From: Cristatella mucedo
Taxonomy: Eukaryota; Bryozoa; Phylactolaemata; Cristatellidae
Assembly (NCBI GenBank): GCA_009760855.2
Contig: WPIO01000003.1
Location: forward strand, 11,770,001-11,834,000
Reading direction: 5' to 3'
DNA: 64,000 nt
The position numbers and the translations under genes are program-made. The notes beneath the pieces were generated by a model. That model was not told the origin of the DNA, ran no database searches, and was given only the letters and a program-made list of their open reading frames with translations. Each line of letters begins with the position of its first letter. The stretch's first letter is position 1. This document shows positions 48,801-60,209 of the stretch, piece after piece.

Positions 48801-51800
48801 GAGTCCTCGGAGACTGCTATGCAAATGTCTTATTAATGTTTAGCCGCCACTGTTCTTCAGGCTCGAAAGTTTGGCTTAACTATCGAGAATTTGCCTTTTT
48901 TTCTTGTCTTCATATCGGTACTTTTCCCAATTCTATTTGTACCAAACCACCTTGACTCATAAGGGGGAGATCTGGCGTGGAGTTTGATCCTGCTAATCTC
49001 ACGGTTCCACAGAGCACAAATAGCTTAATGTGTTAACTAAACATTCATTAATCCAGAGAAATTATAGGGTTGTCTGTCGTGAGCATCGCAGCTGCCACAT
49101 CACACCACTTCTCGCCGACCTGCACTGGCTACCAGTCAAGCAACTGATCGACTTCAAGGTTGTCTCACTCACTTTTAGGTCACTTCATTCTTTGGATCCA
49201 GCCTCTCACTCAGATCTACTCCCCCACCAGGCCAAGCATAGTACCACCCACTTTTCGGAATATAACGGTTTATCAATACCGCGTACAAACCTAAAATCCT
49301 TTGGAGACCGTGCATTTAGTTCGTATGCCCCCAAAGCCTGGAACTCACTCCCGACTTGCATCACAACATCCCCTGACTTGACCACATTTAAAGAGAACTT
49401 AAAAACACGCCTATTTAGGACAGCATTTAGCGGGTCCCTGTGATTCGTCCTTGATGTGCTTAGCTGTACTGACACTGTGCATGCTGCCACTAACCACACT
49501 TGCATGCTGACCCTGTGCATGTCACCCCTAACCATGTTATTCATGTTGTTTATCAAACATGTACCACTCACCATTCAATCGCGTTTCCTTTTGCAGCGAA
49601 TGTAAAGCACCTAGAAAGAGATTGAATTCTCTGAAAGCACTTTATCAAATGTATTATTATTATTATAGTATTGGAAACCATTTTCTCGGGTCCTACCCAA
49701 GATTTTCCTGCTTTCTTTTCAGCACGTTTTACTTTTGTTTATCGTGTAAGTCACATCTTGGATTTCTTAAGCAAGTTTGTCTCAATACTGGAAAGCAGCT
49801 GTAGCTTCTTTAATGAGTAAATTAGCTATTTACTATTGTCAGGCCTTCAACTTTTGAAGCAGATAATAGGAGCATGTGCATGTGGCAATTAGTTTGAGCA
49901 GCAAATGATTGAGCAGCAAATAGTTGGGTAGTGGTGTTTATAGCCTGCTGCTGTAGCTAAACTGTTTCTTCGGGAGATAGGAACTCGAAAAAATGCAGGA
50001 GTGGCAATTCTGTGATCGTCAATTGAGTCTGCTATCCGTTGTCATCTAATTCGTAGTAGTAAGAATAATATATATCGCATCCTAAAAGAACCAAATCTTC
50101 CGGGCACTTGACGTATGCTGGAAAAAGTATGCCAATTTGTTAGTGGTAGCATTGAAATTCCAGCATGCTCAACCGCACGAAAGACAGACAATTCAAACGA
50201 ACGATGCAAAGACGTTGGAGAAACCTGTGAGTTTTTAGCTTTTTTTTTTAAATGTCTATTCATGGCTGTCGTATCATGCAGTGTCGAATGTGACTTATAG
50301 GCTTCGGGAGCATAGGAACTAAAGGCACGGTCACCCGATGCAAAGCTTGGTTAGGAACTATTACCGATAGATAGTTTAGAGCAAGAGAATGAAGGGACCC
50401 AAAAGTGAGTGCCAGATCCTTGAAGTCGCTATGCTTGATGTAAGTGCATATCGGTGAGTTACAGGTGTATTGATGAGGCGCAGTTGTCCTTTGCTTTTGT
50501 TTTTTTTGTCCTTATTATCTGTCGAATGTCAACTTTGATGCTTAATTGGCTTTTTTAATACCTTCACTCGAGCCGTCCTTATAGGATTAGCAAACGTTTG
50601 TCTCTTGGCACTGTATGAGGAATCAGATGAGGGAGAAGAGCACATTAATTGCATTTTCTGACCAGCAGGCTAGGTAACACGTTACAGTCCTATGCAATTT
50701 CGTTAAGCCACGTTCGCATAGTACTCAAGCATACATGGGACAATGTTTTTAGAAGATGGACATATCATTGGGGTAGAAAATCAGACCTTAATTTGATAGC
50801 TGGACGTATTTTAATCGTTGTCTTGCCTTCGACGAGCTACCCTTACTGTTTTCGGCGGTCGAAATTTTCCTAGAGGTGCTTGTCATTGGCTGCTTCGTTC
50901 ATTGATTGTCACCTCTAACGTTGGGTGTTTGTATCCCAAATGTGATTTAATCTATGACCGTGTTATGATTATCTTTTGTAGGAACCCCAGCTGCTGTTAC
51001 TAGCACTACTGCTTCTACTACAGCATCGACTGGTAAGCTTCTGGAAATACCGCCTGATGCAGTGCAGCATCCTTTCTATCACTCTGCTTTGCTCCATAAT
51101 ACCTATCTACGTGCAACCGACGGTGTTTCTTTGGTATCATAGGTTTGCAACTCAGTCTGCCAACTACTGCTACTGCTGGTACTATTGCCACTGCTGGGAG
51201 TGCAGCAGGAGCTGTGACTCAGCAAGAGTGAGTGTCATTATGAACTGTTGATGCTATGGTCAGCCCATTGTATTAGTATCTGCAATTTTTATTGTTCGAG
51301 GTGTATATCCAGCTTTGATGTCAGCATTAGTTCAACAGTTGAAGCTGCACAACATTGCTGCCGTGCCTTGGGCCTTTGGGTCAAAATATTTTGCCATAAC
51401 CATCTCTTTATTGTGGTGTTGAGAGTCGGTCAGCTGAGTATGAACACCTGGTGCCATCACAATGGTAAGAATAGAAATCTGATAGTGGAAGTTATACCTT
51501 TAGGGGCAATGAGAAGATGGCTGCATTGACAGGCTAGTCTAAACTGGATGCTCCTATGAACTCTCTGGGAATTACCGGAAGCAGCTGCGGTCAGTGCTAC
51601 TGCCGGGCAGCCGAGAATTCGAATTCGTCGCATGGATGTCGTACCCTCAGTGCCCTAATGGTTGACAAAGATGCATAGCCACATGCGCGCACACTACTGG
51701 CCTGACAAATTCATGCACTCTGGGAATCTACACAAATCTGAAACGTTGCCGAGTTTTACAAAATGAAGGCCAAAAGTACTCCCAATGTGTAGGAATCATA

Positions 51801-54800
51801 TGATTGATGCATGCATGTAGCAAATTATGCATACTGGCCCTTTCATTAGCCTACTAGGCATGCATAACATGCACAATTTAACTTGTTTGGTGGTTTCACA
51901 TGGGTTCATAAACAAAATGTGGTTTTTCGAAAGATGGATTTTGGTAGCACTATTAGAATATGCTAAGGTAAGAATTCTTTAATGTGCCAAATATCTTCAG
52001 AAAATGCATTTGTCTGGTGGTAGTATGAGAATGTTTAAGGTTTGAGACAGGCTAGACCTGGTTCAAGACTGCAAGAAATCTATAGTGCAGTTTAAGCAAG
52101 AAATCAACCGACTGTTTCCTGATAACAAAATCGCTAAAGGGCTGTATAAAACATCATTAGAAGTCTTGGAAAACACATGATGCCAAAATAATGATATGCA
52201 GGCATTGAAATATTTCCATTGCAATTATATGAAGGTTCTTTGATTTAGTACGTGCATCTGGCAAAGAGACTGAGTGAGTAGACCTGAGATATAGTTTGAA
52301 AGAACTCTTTAGTTCCGTATCTGTCAGAAAATACTGTTTTGTTTTTCTTTTCCATCGTATTATCGATTACTTGTACTTCTTCGAACCATACCGAACTTAT
52401 GGGTGTGCATGCTCAAAATAGCATGCTTCAAACTCGGGATCTTTGCTTTAAAAAAATGTTCAGTGTTGTTGATGTATTTTTTTAGAGAGTATGATACTTG
52501 CATCTAGTAAATCTTAATTGGCAGTACATCGACGGCACAGCCAAGTAATATCCCAGGAGAATGGTGACTGATAAAAGCTAGAAATTACCCCAAACACTGC
52601 AAAAATAGGGACATCGTGCAGGTTTTTGCACCTGTTAAGACAACCAGAGTAGTAGCATGCCCGATTTGTTACAGATTTTTCTGACTCATGCAAATGCTAT
52701 GCTCTGGGGAAATTTTATTGCCCCACGGTTCATGAAACACTGAAATATAATAATAATAATACACTTGATAAAGCACCCTCAGAGAACTCAATCTTTTTCT
52801 AGGTGCTTTACATTTGCTGCAAAGGGAAACACGATTAAGTTCTTTTTAAATTGGTCAAGTCAGGGGATGTTAATAATAATAATAATAATAATTCACTTGA
52901 TAAAGCGCCCTCAGAGAACTTAATCTCTTTCTAGGCGCTTTACATTTGCTGCAAAGTGAAATGCAATTGAATGGTAAGTAAAATCATGCTTGAAAAACAA
53001 ACAAAATGAATATTATGGTTAGGGGTGACATGCACAGGGTCAGCATGCAAATGTGGTTAGTGGCAGCATGCACAGTGTCAGCACGCATAAGCACATGAAG
53101 GACGAATCACAAGGACCCACTAAACGCTGTCCTAAATAGGTATGTTTTTAAGTTTCTTTTAAATGTGGTCAGGTCAGGGGATGTTCTGACGCAGGTTGGG
53201 AGGGAGTTCCAGGCTGTGGGAGCATACGAACTAAATGCACGGTCTCCAAAGGATGTTGTGATGCAAGTAGGGAATGAGTTCCAGGCTTTAGGAGCATGCG
53301 AACTAAAATACCCAAGGTTACATCTTTATTCATAGGGTGAGCAGATTTTTCGGGCCAACGCTATATGTATATTAGCTCCTTTTGCCCACTCACTTATTAA
53401 TGCACATTGACAGTGGTACTAAATGATCCCAACAAATGTAATTTATCTCCGTCTGTAACTCCACTAAGTCATAAAGACCATGTGGGTGTTACGCATGAGA
53501 GATTTGTATAGCGCACTCACAGCCTAAGCGGCTTTCGGTACGCATTCGGTAGCCAACAGACTTCGTCTCACGCAACTAAGAGAAAGTGGGAAGCATAGCA
53601 GAGTCAGGAGAGCAGTTGAGGTAGTGAGTAGCATAGAAGTAGCAGCTCAGGACCGCTGAAAAGGATGTGCCATAGTCGGCAGGATAAAGGTGCTGTCAGG
53701 ATGAGTGCCCCTACTAAGGATTGGCAGATGACCACTTATTTTCAAGGTAAGGCCTACTCATGTGCAGCCTTATAAACATGACAGCAAGAACTAACATGCA
53801 GATCTCATGCCTACTAAAACCACTGGAAGTTGAATAAGCATTGACTAAAAATTCATATTAATATCTTTATGTTGCCGGTACAGTGCAAGACCAGAACTTG
53901 TAGGCCACGAAATGAGCAGAACTAAATGTATGCCTTAGCTAGGAATCTTAGTCCACGAGCTGCTGAAGGACTTTGTCAAACCAAGCAGCGCTACTCCCCC
54001 TAGTAAGGAGGCAATTCCATGCAATGATGATTGAAATGGGTTTGCTGTTGCTAATAGTTTGCCCGAGTCCTTCTAAAAGAACTATGAGGGTATTATCCTT
54101 GATAAGGCATTTTTTCTTTAAAAGTAAGTTAATGCTGCTGGCATGGGTCACGTCTTGCACACAATGGCCCTGACAACTCCACAGATTTTTGTTGAATCAG
54201 CTGCCTTAGCTTTAAGTTGAAATTGACCAGGGCTTGCATAGTAAGAATCCCATAGGACACCGTAGGCATTAGTCGTAGCATAATTGTATCTCTCCCTGAT
54301 ACATCTGCCGATAATTTTGGCTTGCTGTTGGCAGCAGGCCCTTTCAAAAAGTATTGCCTTTGAGATGCAAACTTGTTATGTTCTTATCTGCACAATGTCA
54401 TAGCTTGACATGCAGTCTATCACTTGCATAAGGACAGTCACGAGTTTAAGCCTATACCTCTGTGAATAGTACCTAAACCTTCTCTCGTCCAAATTATTCA
54501 TCACTTCTACCAATGCCGAGTGACTTCCTATCTTAAAATCTGTTCATGGCATTCAGAGATCAAATGTAAACTATTCACAACGTATGCATACTAGCAAATG
54601 CATAGCACCAGTGAAAAGCTACTGCTTGTGCCTCATTTACTGAAATATTTCGGGATGCTTAAACCTGTGACCTGCCATCCGTTATTTGCTCCCATGACTC
54701 GTAATGGTGGTAGTAATGGAAAGCGCTGCTGCTGGGTGTGTATATATATCCTATGCATGCCCATCGGTGGCTAAGCTGAGAACATTCGAATGAATGGAAG

Positions 54801-57800
54801 GAACACAAGCTATTGAATTCTGATAATTTAAGCTTCATCGAGTGTAGCCTTCAGAATTGTCCTTCAAGTAAGCTGCAATTATCTTTTGCAAGTCATAATT
54901 CTGCGTGATCGTCTGAGTAGAAGGTTGGCTGATTTAGCAGCCTCATTTGTGTAGCAGTAGAAGAGCCTTAACTACCATCACCACCACTTGCAGTGGGCAA
55001 TAAAGGATCGCCCATTGCAGGACTCGAACCCGCGACCTGGGTCGTGAAGAGCAAGCACCATAGTTTTTATGTATTATTATGTATGCCAATTTGGTTTTAT
55101 CGACTTGCAGTTGAGTTGTACCTATTTTCGTAAGCATGACTTCGTGGAAGATAGCCGTTACGTGGCAACCAAAATAGAAAATTGCTTGATAATCTGGCAG
55201 TTGATGCAAATGGGGGTGATTCGTCTTACAGACTTGTGAGTCATGCCCTAATTGAGAAAGCACGATCGTGTCATCCTAGTGAGAAAAGATGGCTGTATTC
55301 GATAGTGGTTACTGTTGCATTTTAATGTGTAAAAACCAATGGAATTACTCACCTTGCAGTTCTCTATCATGGCCTTGCTCTGGCCACTGTCGATGTGATG
55401 AATATAAAACTTGCCGAATTGTTAAGTAAATCGAAGGATCACTGAAATGGCATTCTCTGTATTTCAGCCAAGGAGCAGCTTCACAGACGGCCTCTATGAC
55501 TTATAAAGACCTAGAGGAATGTATAAATAAATGGTCCCACGAGTTCGAGGAGCAGGAACGCATGTTTCTACACCAGGCTACTCAGATAAATGCATGGGAT
55601 AGGCTGCTTGTTGAAAATGGCGAGAAGGTAGGGGTATGCTTTGCATTGCAGCACTTCGGCTAACACAAAGAAAACACCGCTCGGATGGGATAGGAGGCTG
55701 TGTGATGCATTCTTGATCTGCGTTTGCTGACAAAAGGCCGGGCTGGCCTACTTCTTTTTTGCATAGCCGACCAGTCTCAGGACATCTTTCTCCTTTCATC
55801 TGCTGTTGTGCTGTGTTGCCGGAATAGCACGTCAAAGATCTTTATGTCACACCTTTAAGGACTATCAAGGCATCTTATTTGGTTGCTCCACTCCTTAGAG
55901 TACATTATTTCTCACCTTGCATTGTGGGATTGTACGCTCTATCCTCTGATCCTACCTGCTGTTTCACCAACTTTCGTGTTGTACCGATGCTCAAGATCAT
56001 CTCATGGGCTATTAATATTTACCGCAAAATTTCATTTTTGATCCATTTTTATGGCCATTCCCTGACATTCCCCCTTAATGTTTCCTGTGTTTGTAGATTA
56101 CTGAGCTAAATACCGACGTGGATAATGTCAAGATAGACCAGCAGCGGTTGAGCAGTGAGCTGGATTTCATTGTCTCCCAGCAGAAAGAGCTGGAGGAGAT
56201 GCTCGTACCACTCGAGAAAGCATTTGAACAGCTGCCAACATCTGGCTCACTGGCAGGCGCTGCTGCAGCAGGTTCTCACATAAGGCATGCTGACGTTGAG
56301 CGAGAACGAACGTAAGTTATTGCCAACGCCAGTATCTCTTACTTAGATGAGCTATGCTACATCGTTTGTCACTACTTGCTAGATTCGGTTTGCAGAGATG
56401 TGCACTTGTTGACCAGCATAATACGCATGTGAATTGAGTTTATTATTTTACTGGTAACTCTTTTATTAAGTATATGAGAGCCCGAGCCAAGAGACGTGTT
56501 AAAGGGACATGTTACTTTTTTCAATGTAAGTATTATTATTATGCACATGCCTTCTTTTAATATCAAAGAAATAAGATGTTAGAATTAGGAAGAAGTGTCC
56601 CTGTCATGGTGATGTGAGCATCATCTTTCCGATAGCTGTGTAGCTAAATTAGCTGAGCAAGCCCATCTTGAATGGTGCTCTATGCAGATAGTACTTTAAA
56701 CTAGTTTACGGGCAAGTGCTTTCGAATGATCTTGGCAAAAATTGGTGGCAGTATTAGCACTGTTCTTGTGTCAGCCGATTTTTGTACTGCTTTTTGAGTG
56801 CCCAGATTGGGAATAAGGTTGACATTTTGATGACAGGTATCAGATGGCAGTCAATATTGATGCCCAGTTAAAACGACTCGTCGAGGAGATGCGTGAAGTT
56901 GTTGACCATCTTAACGCATCGAGTGCTGAAGCTTCAAGAGAAAGTGACCCGGTAAGCATACCTTTTCAGAGGCTGCTTCTTTTTTAAATTGCCTTTGTGT
57001 ACGTTGCAAAGTGTCATAGTTTCCATATTCATTTCATCTAGGTACTTCAATGCCGAATCTATGTAGCTCTTGCTTTCGGTGTGGACCAAATGCATATGCT
57101 TTAAGGACGTCTTGCATTAACCCATTTGAGCCCCATTTGTTGCCATACCCTAAATGGTCGTCCTTGCATCATATAGGTATGTGTTTTTGATGCTGTAGTT
57201 GTTTGGTCATTAGCCTAGCTCGAGTTTATCAACGATCTGAACTAGAACTAAGACGTTTGCAATATGCTTGAAAACTGATACCTAGTCTTGTTAGAGCAGT
57301 GGCTAGCTGCATGCAAACATCTCCTGGACATTCGTTCTCTTGTCACACCACAGGCAATTGAGTTGGCCTTTATGGCTACCATGTTGTATGCTGAGCTCGA
57401 GGCTTTCTAACATCTTGAAAAACCCAAGGATACAAGTCCCATGATATTAATTAGCTACTGTCTCATGACAGCAGACTGATAGTTTATTAATCTATTCTCT
57501 CTTTGTGCTGAGATTGTTGGCAATAAATGTTATTGTTATGCAGGTGATGGGCCCTGAAGCATTCCAGTGTTCCAATACAGCTCTGCTCTGTTGCCTTTTG
57601 TTGTTGCGTGTGCACAGGTTTGCTAAGCAAAAACACAAAAACTTTAAAGTGTGGCATGCCCTAGAAATGTACTACTGGGGTTGCAACCATATTTACAAAG
57701 CTATTGCAGACATCACAGACAAAGGCTGTGCTCCTGTCGGCTAAAGTGTAGCCAGTAGTTGAGGGTGCTTCCTGCAATCACTGCGTTCTGTTTTGGGTAA

Positions 57801-60095
57801 ACTCAAACCTCAATTACGAGCACTGCCAAAGCACTGGCCAAAGTAGCTCTTGGGATGGGTTGCTGTTGGAGTATAGAGTAAATTCACAGCCTGAAACCAG
57901 CCAAAAGTGGCACTTACAGACTAGATGTGCTTATTTATTGCAGATGGCATATAGACTAGGTCTGACTATGCTGTGTTTAAAAAGTTTTTGGAAGCCTTGA
58001 CGAGTTTTGTTGAGTCGCCTTAGCTTTGTTGTCTTTACAGATGCAACAGATTACCAAGATTCTCGGTGCTCATATGGACTCCCTACAGTGGATTGATCGT
58101 AGCATGGGTATGCCTGGGTTCTGCAGTTTCTTTTTGGCTTCTTGGCTTTTTGGATTCTTCGAAAGCTTCTTGACGAAAGCTTCTTCTTTACTTTTACCTT
58201 GCATTGGCTGAGTATGTCCTGCACAATTTGGTTTCCTGTTTGCTAAGGCTGTTATATTCTTTGGTATATTGATCTGGTGGGTACACTACTTTAACCTTGT
58301 CTCTGGATATATCTATTTTGCTTGAGCTTAACTGACCTAATGATCAGTAAGGTGGCGATCCTGTATTTCCAGCTTCAAGCGGTGGTTCTATACGTTAAGG
58401 CTCTTTTGCCAATCAGCTAATAGCTTTTAAGGTGTTCCATTGGAGCAAAGTTTTAAAATCTGCTGTTGTCAGTCTGTCCTACTCGTTGAAAACTAGTGGC
58501 ATTGAAGTGAGGGGCTTATGGCAGTCAAGTAGACATTGGCTGGTGGCAGCTTGGAGTTTGTTATCTTGTGCTGCAGTGGCCTAGGGAATCGATCCCCCAT
58601 ACTCTTTTTACGATAACGAGCTTAAATCGTGCGCTGTGATACCAAAGTTGTGAGGATTCTTAGCCAGAATAGCCTAAGCAATCCAACTGAACTCATAACA
58701 ACTGGCTACAGATACTTGAGGGCCTCTCTTCATCTGGCAACCTCAAAGGTATTTTGCTAAATTTTGAGAATATTAGCCTCTATCGTGAAATTGACTGCTA
58801 TATCGGTTTTGCCAGGCCGAGATAGGATATTGGCAGTCAAATAGTTAATGTCGTTGGGTATGTCGACTAATTCCATTAGCAGCAGGGTCAATAGGAGTGT
58901 GTGAGGTGGTACTACAGCACAATCTGACTCTGAAGTATATTATCAAAATCAAATATTTACATTTTGCTCACCGTTAGCAAATGCATTATATTAATAGAGG
59001 TAGATAAGACCAGCGTTAACTTAAAAGTAAGAAACACGAACAATGAGCTTTGCTCTGAAAGAATAAGCTTCACACTGAAGGACAGTTTTGTGCCAAAGTC
59101 TTCTGTGATGGTGTCGTCAATCGTTACCAGCTGTATGATATGGAATAGACATGGTTGACCACATTTCCCAATTACTAAGCATGAGTTTATAATAATTTGT
59201 ATATTGTTATATTATATACAGTACCGACCCAAAAAATGTTTGCACTAACAAGGGCTTCTTTACTTTTTGAGTTCTGCTGAGTGCAGTCTCTATTAACTGC
59301 ACTAACTAATTATGGAATATTAGTAAAATGTATTTTCTATCAAATGAGATCCTCATAACTAGGGTTGCACGTCCAGGTAAACAGGACCAGTCTGCTAAAG
59401 AAAATCGCACAGGAATGTCCGAATAATAATAAATAAGGAATTCGTTTTATAGCGCCCAGAGAGAACTTAATCTGTATTCAGGCACTTCACATGTGCCACG
59501 GGGGGGGGGGGGCTTGAGCCCATGACCTCGGCCAGAGCTTGGTCCGGGCAAGCACTTTATGGATGGAATTCTTCGATATGCCGAGATTGGTGATAGCGTG
59601 GGGTAAGGAAATGGGCATATCATGTGCACTGTGTTTTCTTACGACTACTGTGAAAATGCCGACAAAAACAGGCAATGCAGTCGTTTTCAAGATGCTGTAA
59701 GATGAGATGTTTGCCATTTTTAAGTTAATCACGCTAGTCGTTTTCGAATTCGAATTCTCTTGTTATTTTTGCTTGTACAGACTGGTGATGAAAATGCCAA
59801 CGTGAAAGGCACAGCGTTAATTGGACACATTCGTTCTTTTTAGATCTATTCTTACTACTAGCGTTCGTACAATGTAGTGCGATTTTTTTTTACATGGGTT
59901 TTTGGGCCCTGTGTATGTAGGTATGAATAGAACTAGAGTGCATAATTGTAGCTTTTACATTGATAGTGGCCAATGCTTGCTGATCATCATCACTTTGTTT
60001 CAGAAACGCTGCAGAAAAAAGTAGACGATGCTGGCAAACTCTCAGAACAGCTTCGAAGAGACCAAGAGCGGAGCTTCAGGCTTGCGTACAGCTAA
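42892..60095 (+). CDS. NUP62: Nucleoporin Nup62 (Nsp1 family)
   Basis: Ten exons join with consistent phases to 726 residues: 42892-43021, 44714-45787, 47107-47298, 50982-51032, 51143-51227, 55468-55627, 56097-56311, 56837-56951, 58041-58107 and 60004-60095. Residues 1 to about 400 are Ser/Thr/Ala/Gly-rich with about 17 FG dipeptides (PFGGFG, SFGQG, LFGFA, TFGFV). They form the disordered barrier of the central nuclear pore channel. Residues 405 to about 510 are FG-poor Ser/Thr linker. The C-terminal 200 residues are the Nsp1_C coiled coil: MTYKDLEECINKW, NAWDRLL, LEEMLVPLEKAFEQL, NIDAQLKRLVEEM, ILGAHMDSLQWIDRS and the end DQERSFRLAYS. This part holds the Nup62-Nup58-Nup54 trimer together. 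Human Nup62 has 522 residues, so the FG half is longer here. Introns 2, 3 and 5 contain retroelement pieces and intron 1 a Tc1-like remnant. Confidence 0.96.
43560..44180 (-). pseudogene. Decayed Tc1/mariner-type transposase in NUP62 intron 1
   Basis: The minus strand reads, across frames, a DNA-binding-like RFATVRVDAQSLKAATK piece, then WSKFAYSGESKFT and YMRRCPNNGFN, and finally QSLDLNPIELL at 43586-43617. Tc1-like transposases have W..V.FSDESKF, V.R.P.E.FN and SPDLNPIE at matching positions; the last holds the third catalytic acid. The first catalytic Asp of DESKF is Gly here. The frame is broken and the usual GGGSVMVWG block is lost, so it is inactive. I did not find clear terminal inverted repeats. 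Confidence 0.72.
46225..46335 (+). repeat. LINE/SINE tail remnant and (GT)n microsatellite in NUP62 intron 2
   Basis: GTAAGTGCATTAAGTGCC, TGATTAAGTTATCCTAGG and GCTATACAAATATATA are a degenerate SINE-A-type tail, running into a GT repeat at 46305-46332. Confidence 0.65.
48010..48840 (+). mobile_element. LINE fragment interrupted by a SINE-A, NUP62 intron 3
   Basis: Plus strand: LVQNSEARLVCHE at 48185-48225, then ATCAACGTCAAATCCTTCA (NVKSF), where coding similarity breaks off. It resumes after the SINE with SKA*NSLS-type sequence at about 48600. Downstream, GCATATGTGGTGTCAGGAAA near 48782 is a worn stem-loop. Confidence 0.75.
48440..48585 (-). mobile_element. SINE-A copy nested in a LINE
   Basis: The minus-strand tail lies at 48450-48495 (plus: ATAATTCATCACTTAAACTC, CCAGGGGCTTCACATATG). 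The B box region GTGGGCTTGAGCCC is at about 48500. The head is degraded, with an insertion of GATGCATTCACC. Confidence 0.7.
49050..49670 (+). mobile_element. Best-preserved LINE copy: ORF2 C-terminus and complete 3'UTR
   Basis: An open frame ending at 49443 reads CREHRSCHITPLLADLHWL, LTFRSLHSLDPASHSDLLP, RTNLKSFGDRAFSSYAPKAW, SLPTCITTSPDLTTFKENLK and TRLFRTAFSGSL then stop. This is the standard C-terminal region of CR1/L2-like non-LTR reverse transcriptase ORFs. The 3'UTR follows, with the stem-loop at 49602-49650 and an ATT tail at 49652-49666. It is intact here but 5'-truncated, so it cannot move by itself. It serves as the reference for the other copies. Confidence 0.9.
50065..50470 (-). 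mobile_element. Degraded LINE 3' end
   Basis: A minus-strand tail (plus: TATATCGCATCCTAAAAGAA), a stem-loop, and ORF2-end sequence at 50300-50330 (GGCTTCGGGAGCATAGGAAC). Confidence 0.7.
51233..52740. other. First part of NUP62 intron 5; nothing recognised
   Basis: AT-rich intron sequence with only short frames and no repeat that I could match within the window. Confidence 0.55.
52745..53340 (-). mobile_element. Two adjacent LINE 3' ends in NUP62 intron 5
   Basis: The first tail and stem-loop are at 52745-52825, with a short piece of 3'UTR to 52870. A second, longer copy (52872-53340) begins with its own (AAT)n tail and reaches the ORF2 end. Near its 5' end the GAGTTCCAGGCT-to-GCATGCGAACTAAA segment is repeated twice (53204-53240 and 53266-53308). 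Confidence 0.85.
53440..53600 (+). repeat. Element E, longest copy
   Basis: It is the reference copy for the family, extending from TCTCCGTCTGTAACTCCAC to GAGAAAGTGGGAAGC. No coding capacity is seen. The internal stretch GAGATTTGTATAGCGCACTC ends, in reverse, like the SINE-A tail (GCGCTATACAAAT). Confidence 0.75.
54925..55068 (-). mobile_element. SINE-B copy in NUP62 intron 5
   Basis: Minus strand: a head with B box CGGGTTCGAGTCC, then CAAGTGGTGGTGATGGTAG and AAGGCTCTTCTACTGCTAC, the shared body. Confidence 0.8.
59217..59255 (+). repeat. Possible Tc1-type terminal inverted repeat
   Basis: TATACAGTACCGACCCAAAA followed by AATGTTTGCACT resembles the start of Tc1/mariner elements, with a flanking TA and a CAGT start. 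No matching opposite end was found within the nearby sequence. Confidence 0.3.
59440..59570 (-). mobile_element. SINE-A copy in NUP62 intron 9
   Basis: Plus strand: TTTATAGCGCCCAGAGAGAA, TAATCTGTATTCAGGCACTT and CACATGTGCCACG, a run of about 13 G, then the B box complement GGCTTGAGCCCATGACC and TTGGTCCGGGCAAGCAC. Confidence 0.8.
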
Positions 60096-60201
60096 AAAAA
60101 TGTGTAATACAGTTTTGGGTATTTCTTTTAGATATTAGGCTCTTAAGTGAGACTTGTTTATATCCGTCAGGCTGACGTTATGTACGTATTCTATGAAAAA
60201 A

Positions 60202-60207
60202 AATAAA
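60202..60207 (+). terminator. Poly(A) signal of NUP62
   Basis: AATAAA lies 107 bases after the NUP62 stop codon, within an A-rich run, and T-rich sequence follows. Confidence 0.7.
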
Positions 60208-60209
60208 CG

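Noticed and set aside
53948-54347. Two minus-strand frames possibly from a LINE endonuclease
   Set aside because: Only a weak resemblance to a GDFN-type block. Catalytic residues are not identifiable, so it is left unannotated.
14200-55068. tRNA-like heads near 14230, 15230, 22120, 26430, 29670, 30000, 34150, 36800, 40870 and 55030 as tRNA genes
   Set aside because: They have A and B boxes but no paired acceptor arms or sound anticodon stems, and continue into shared SINE bodies. Only 22234-22305 folds as a real tRNA.
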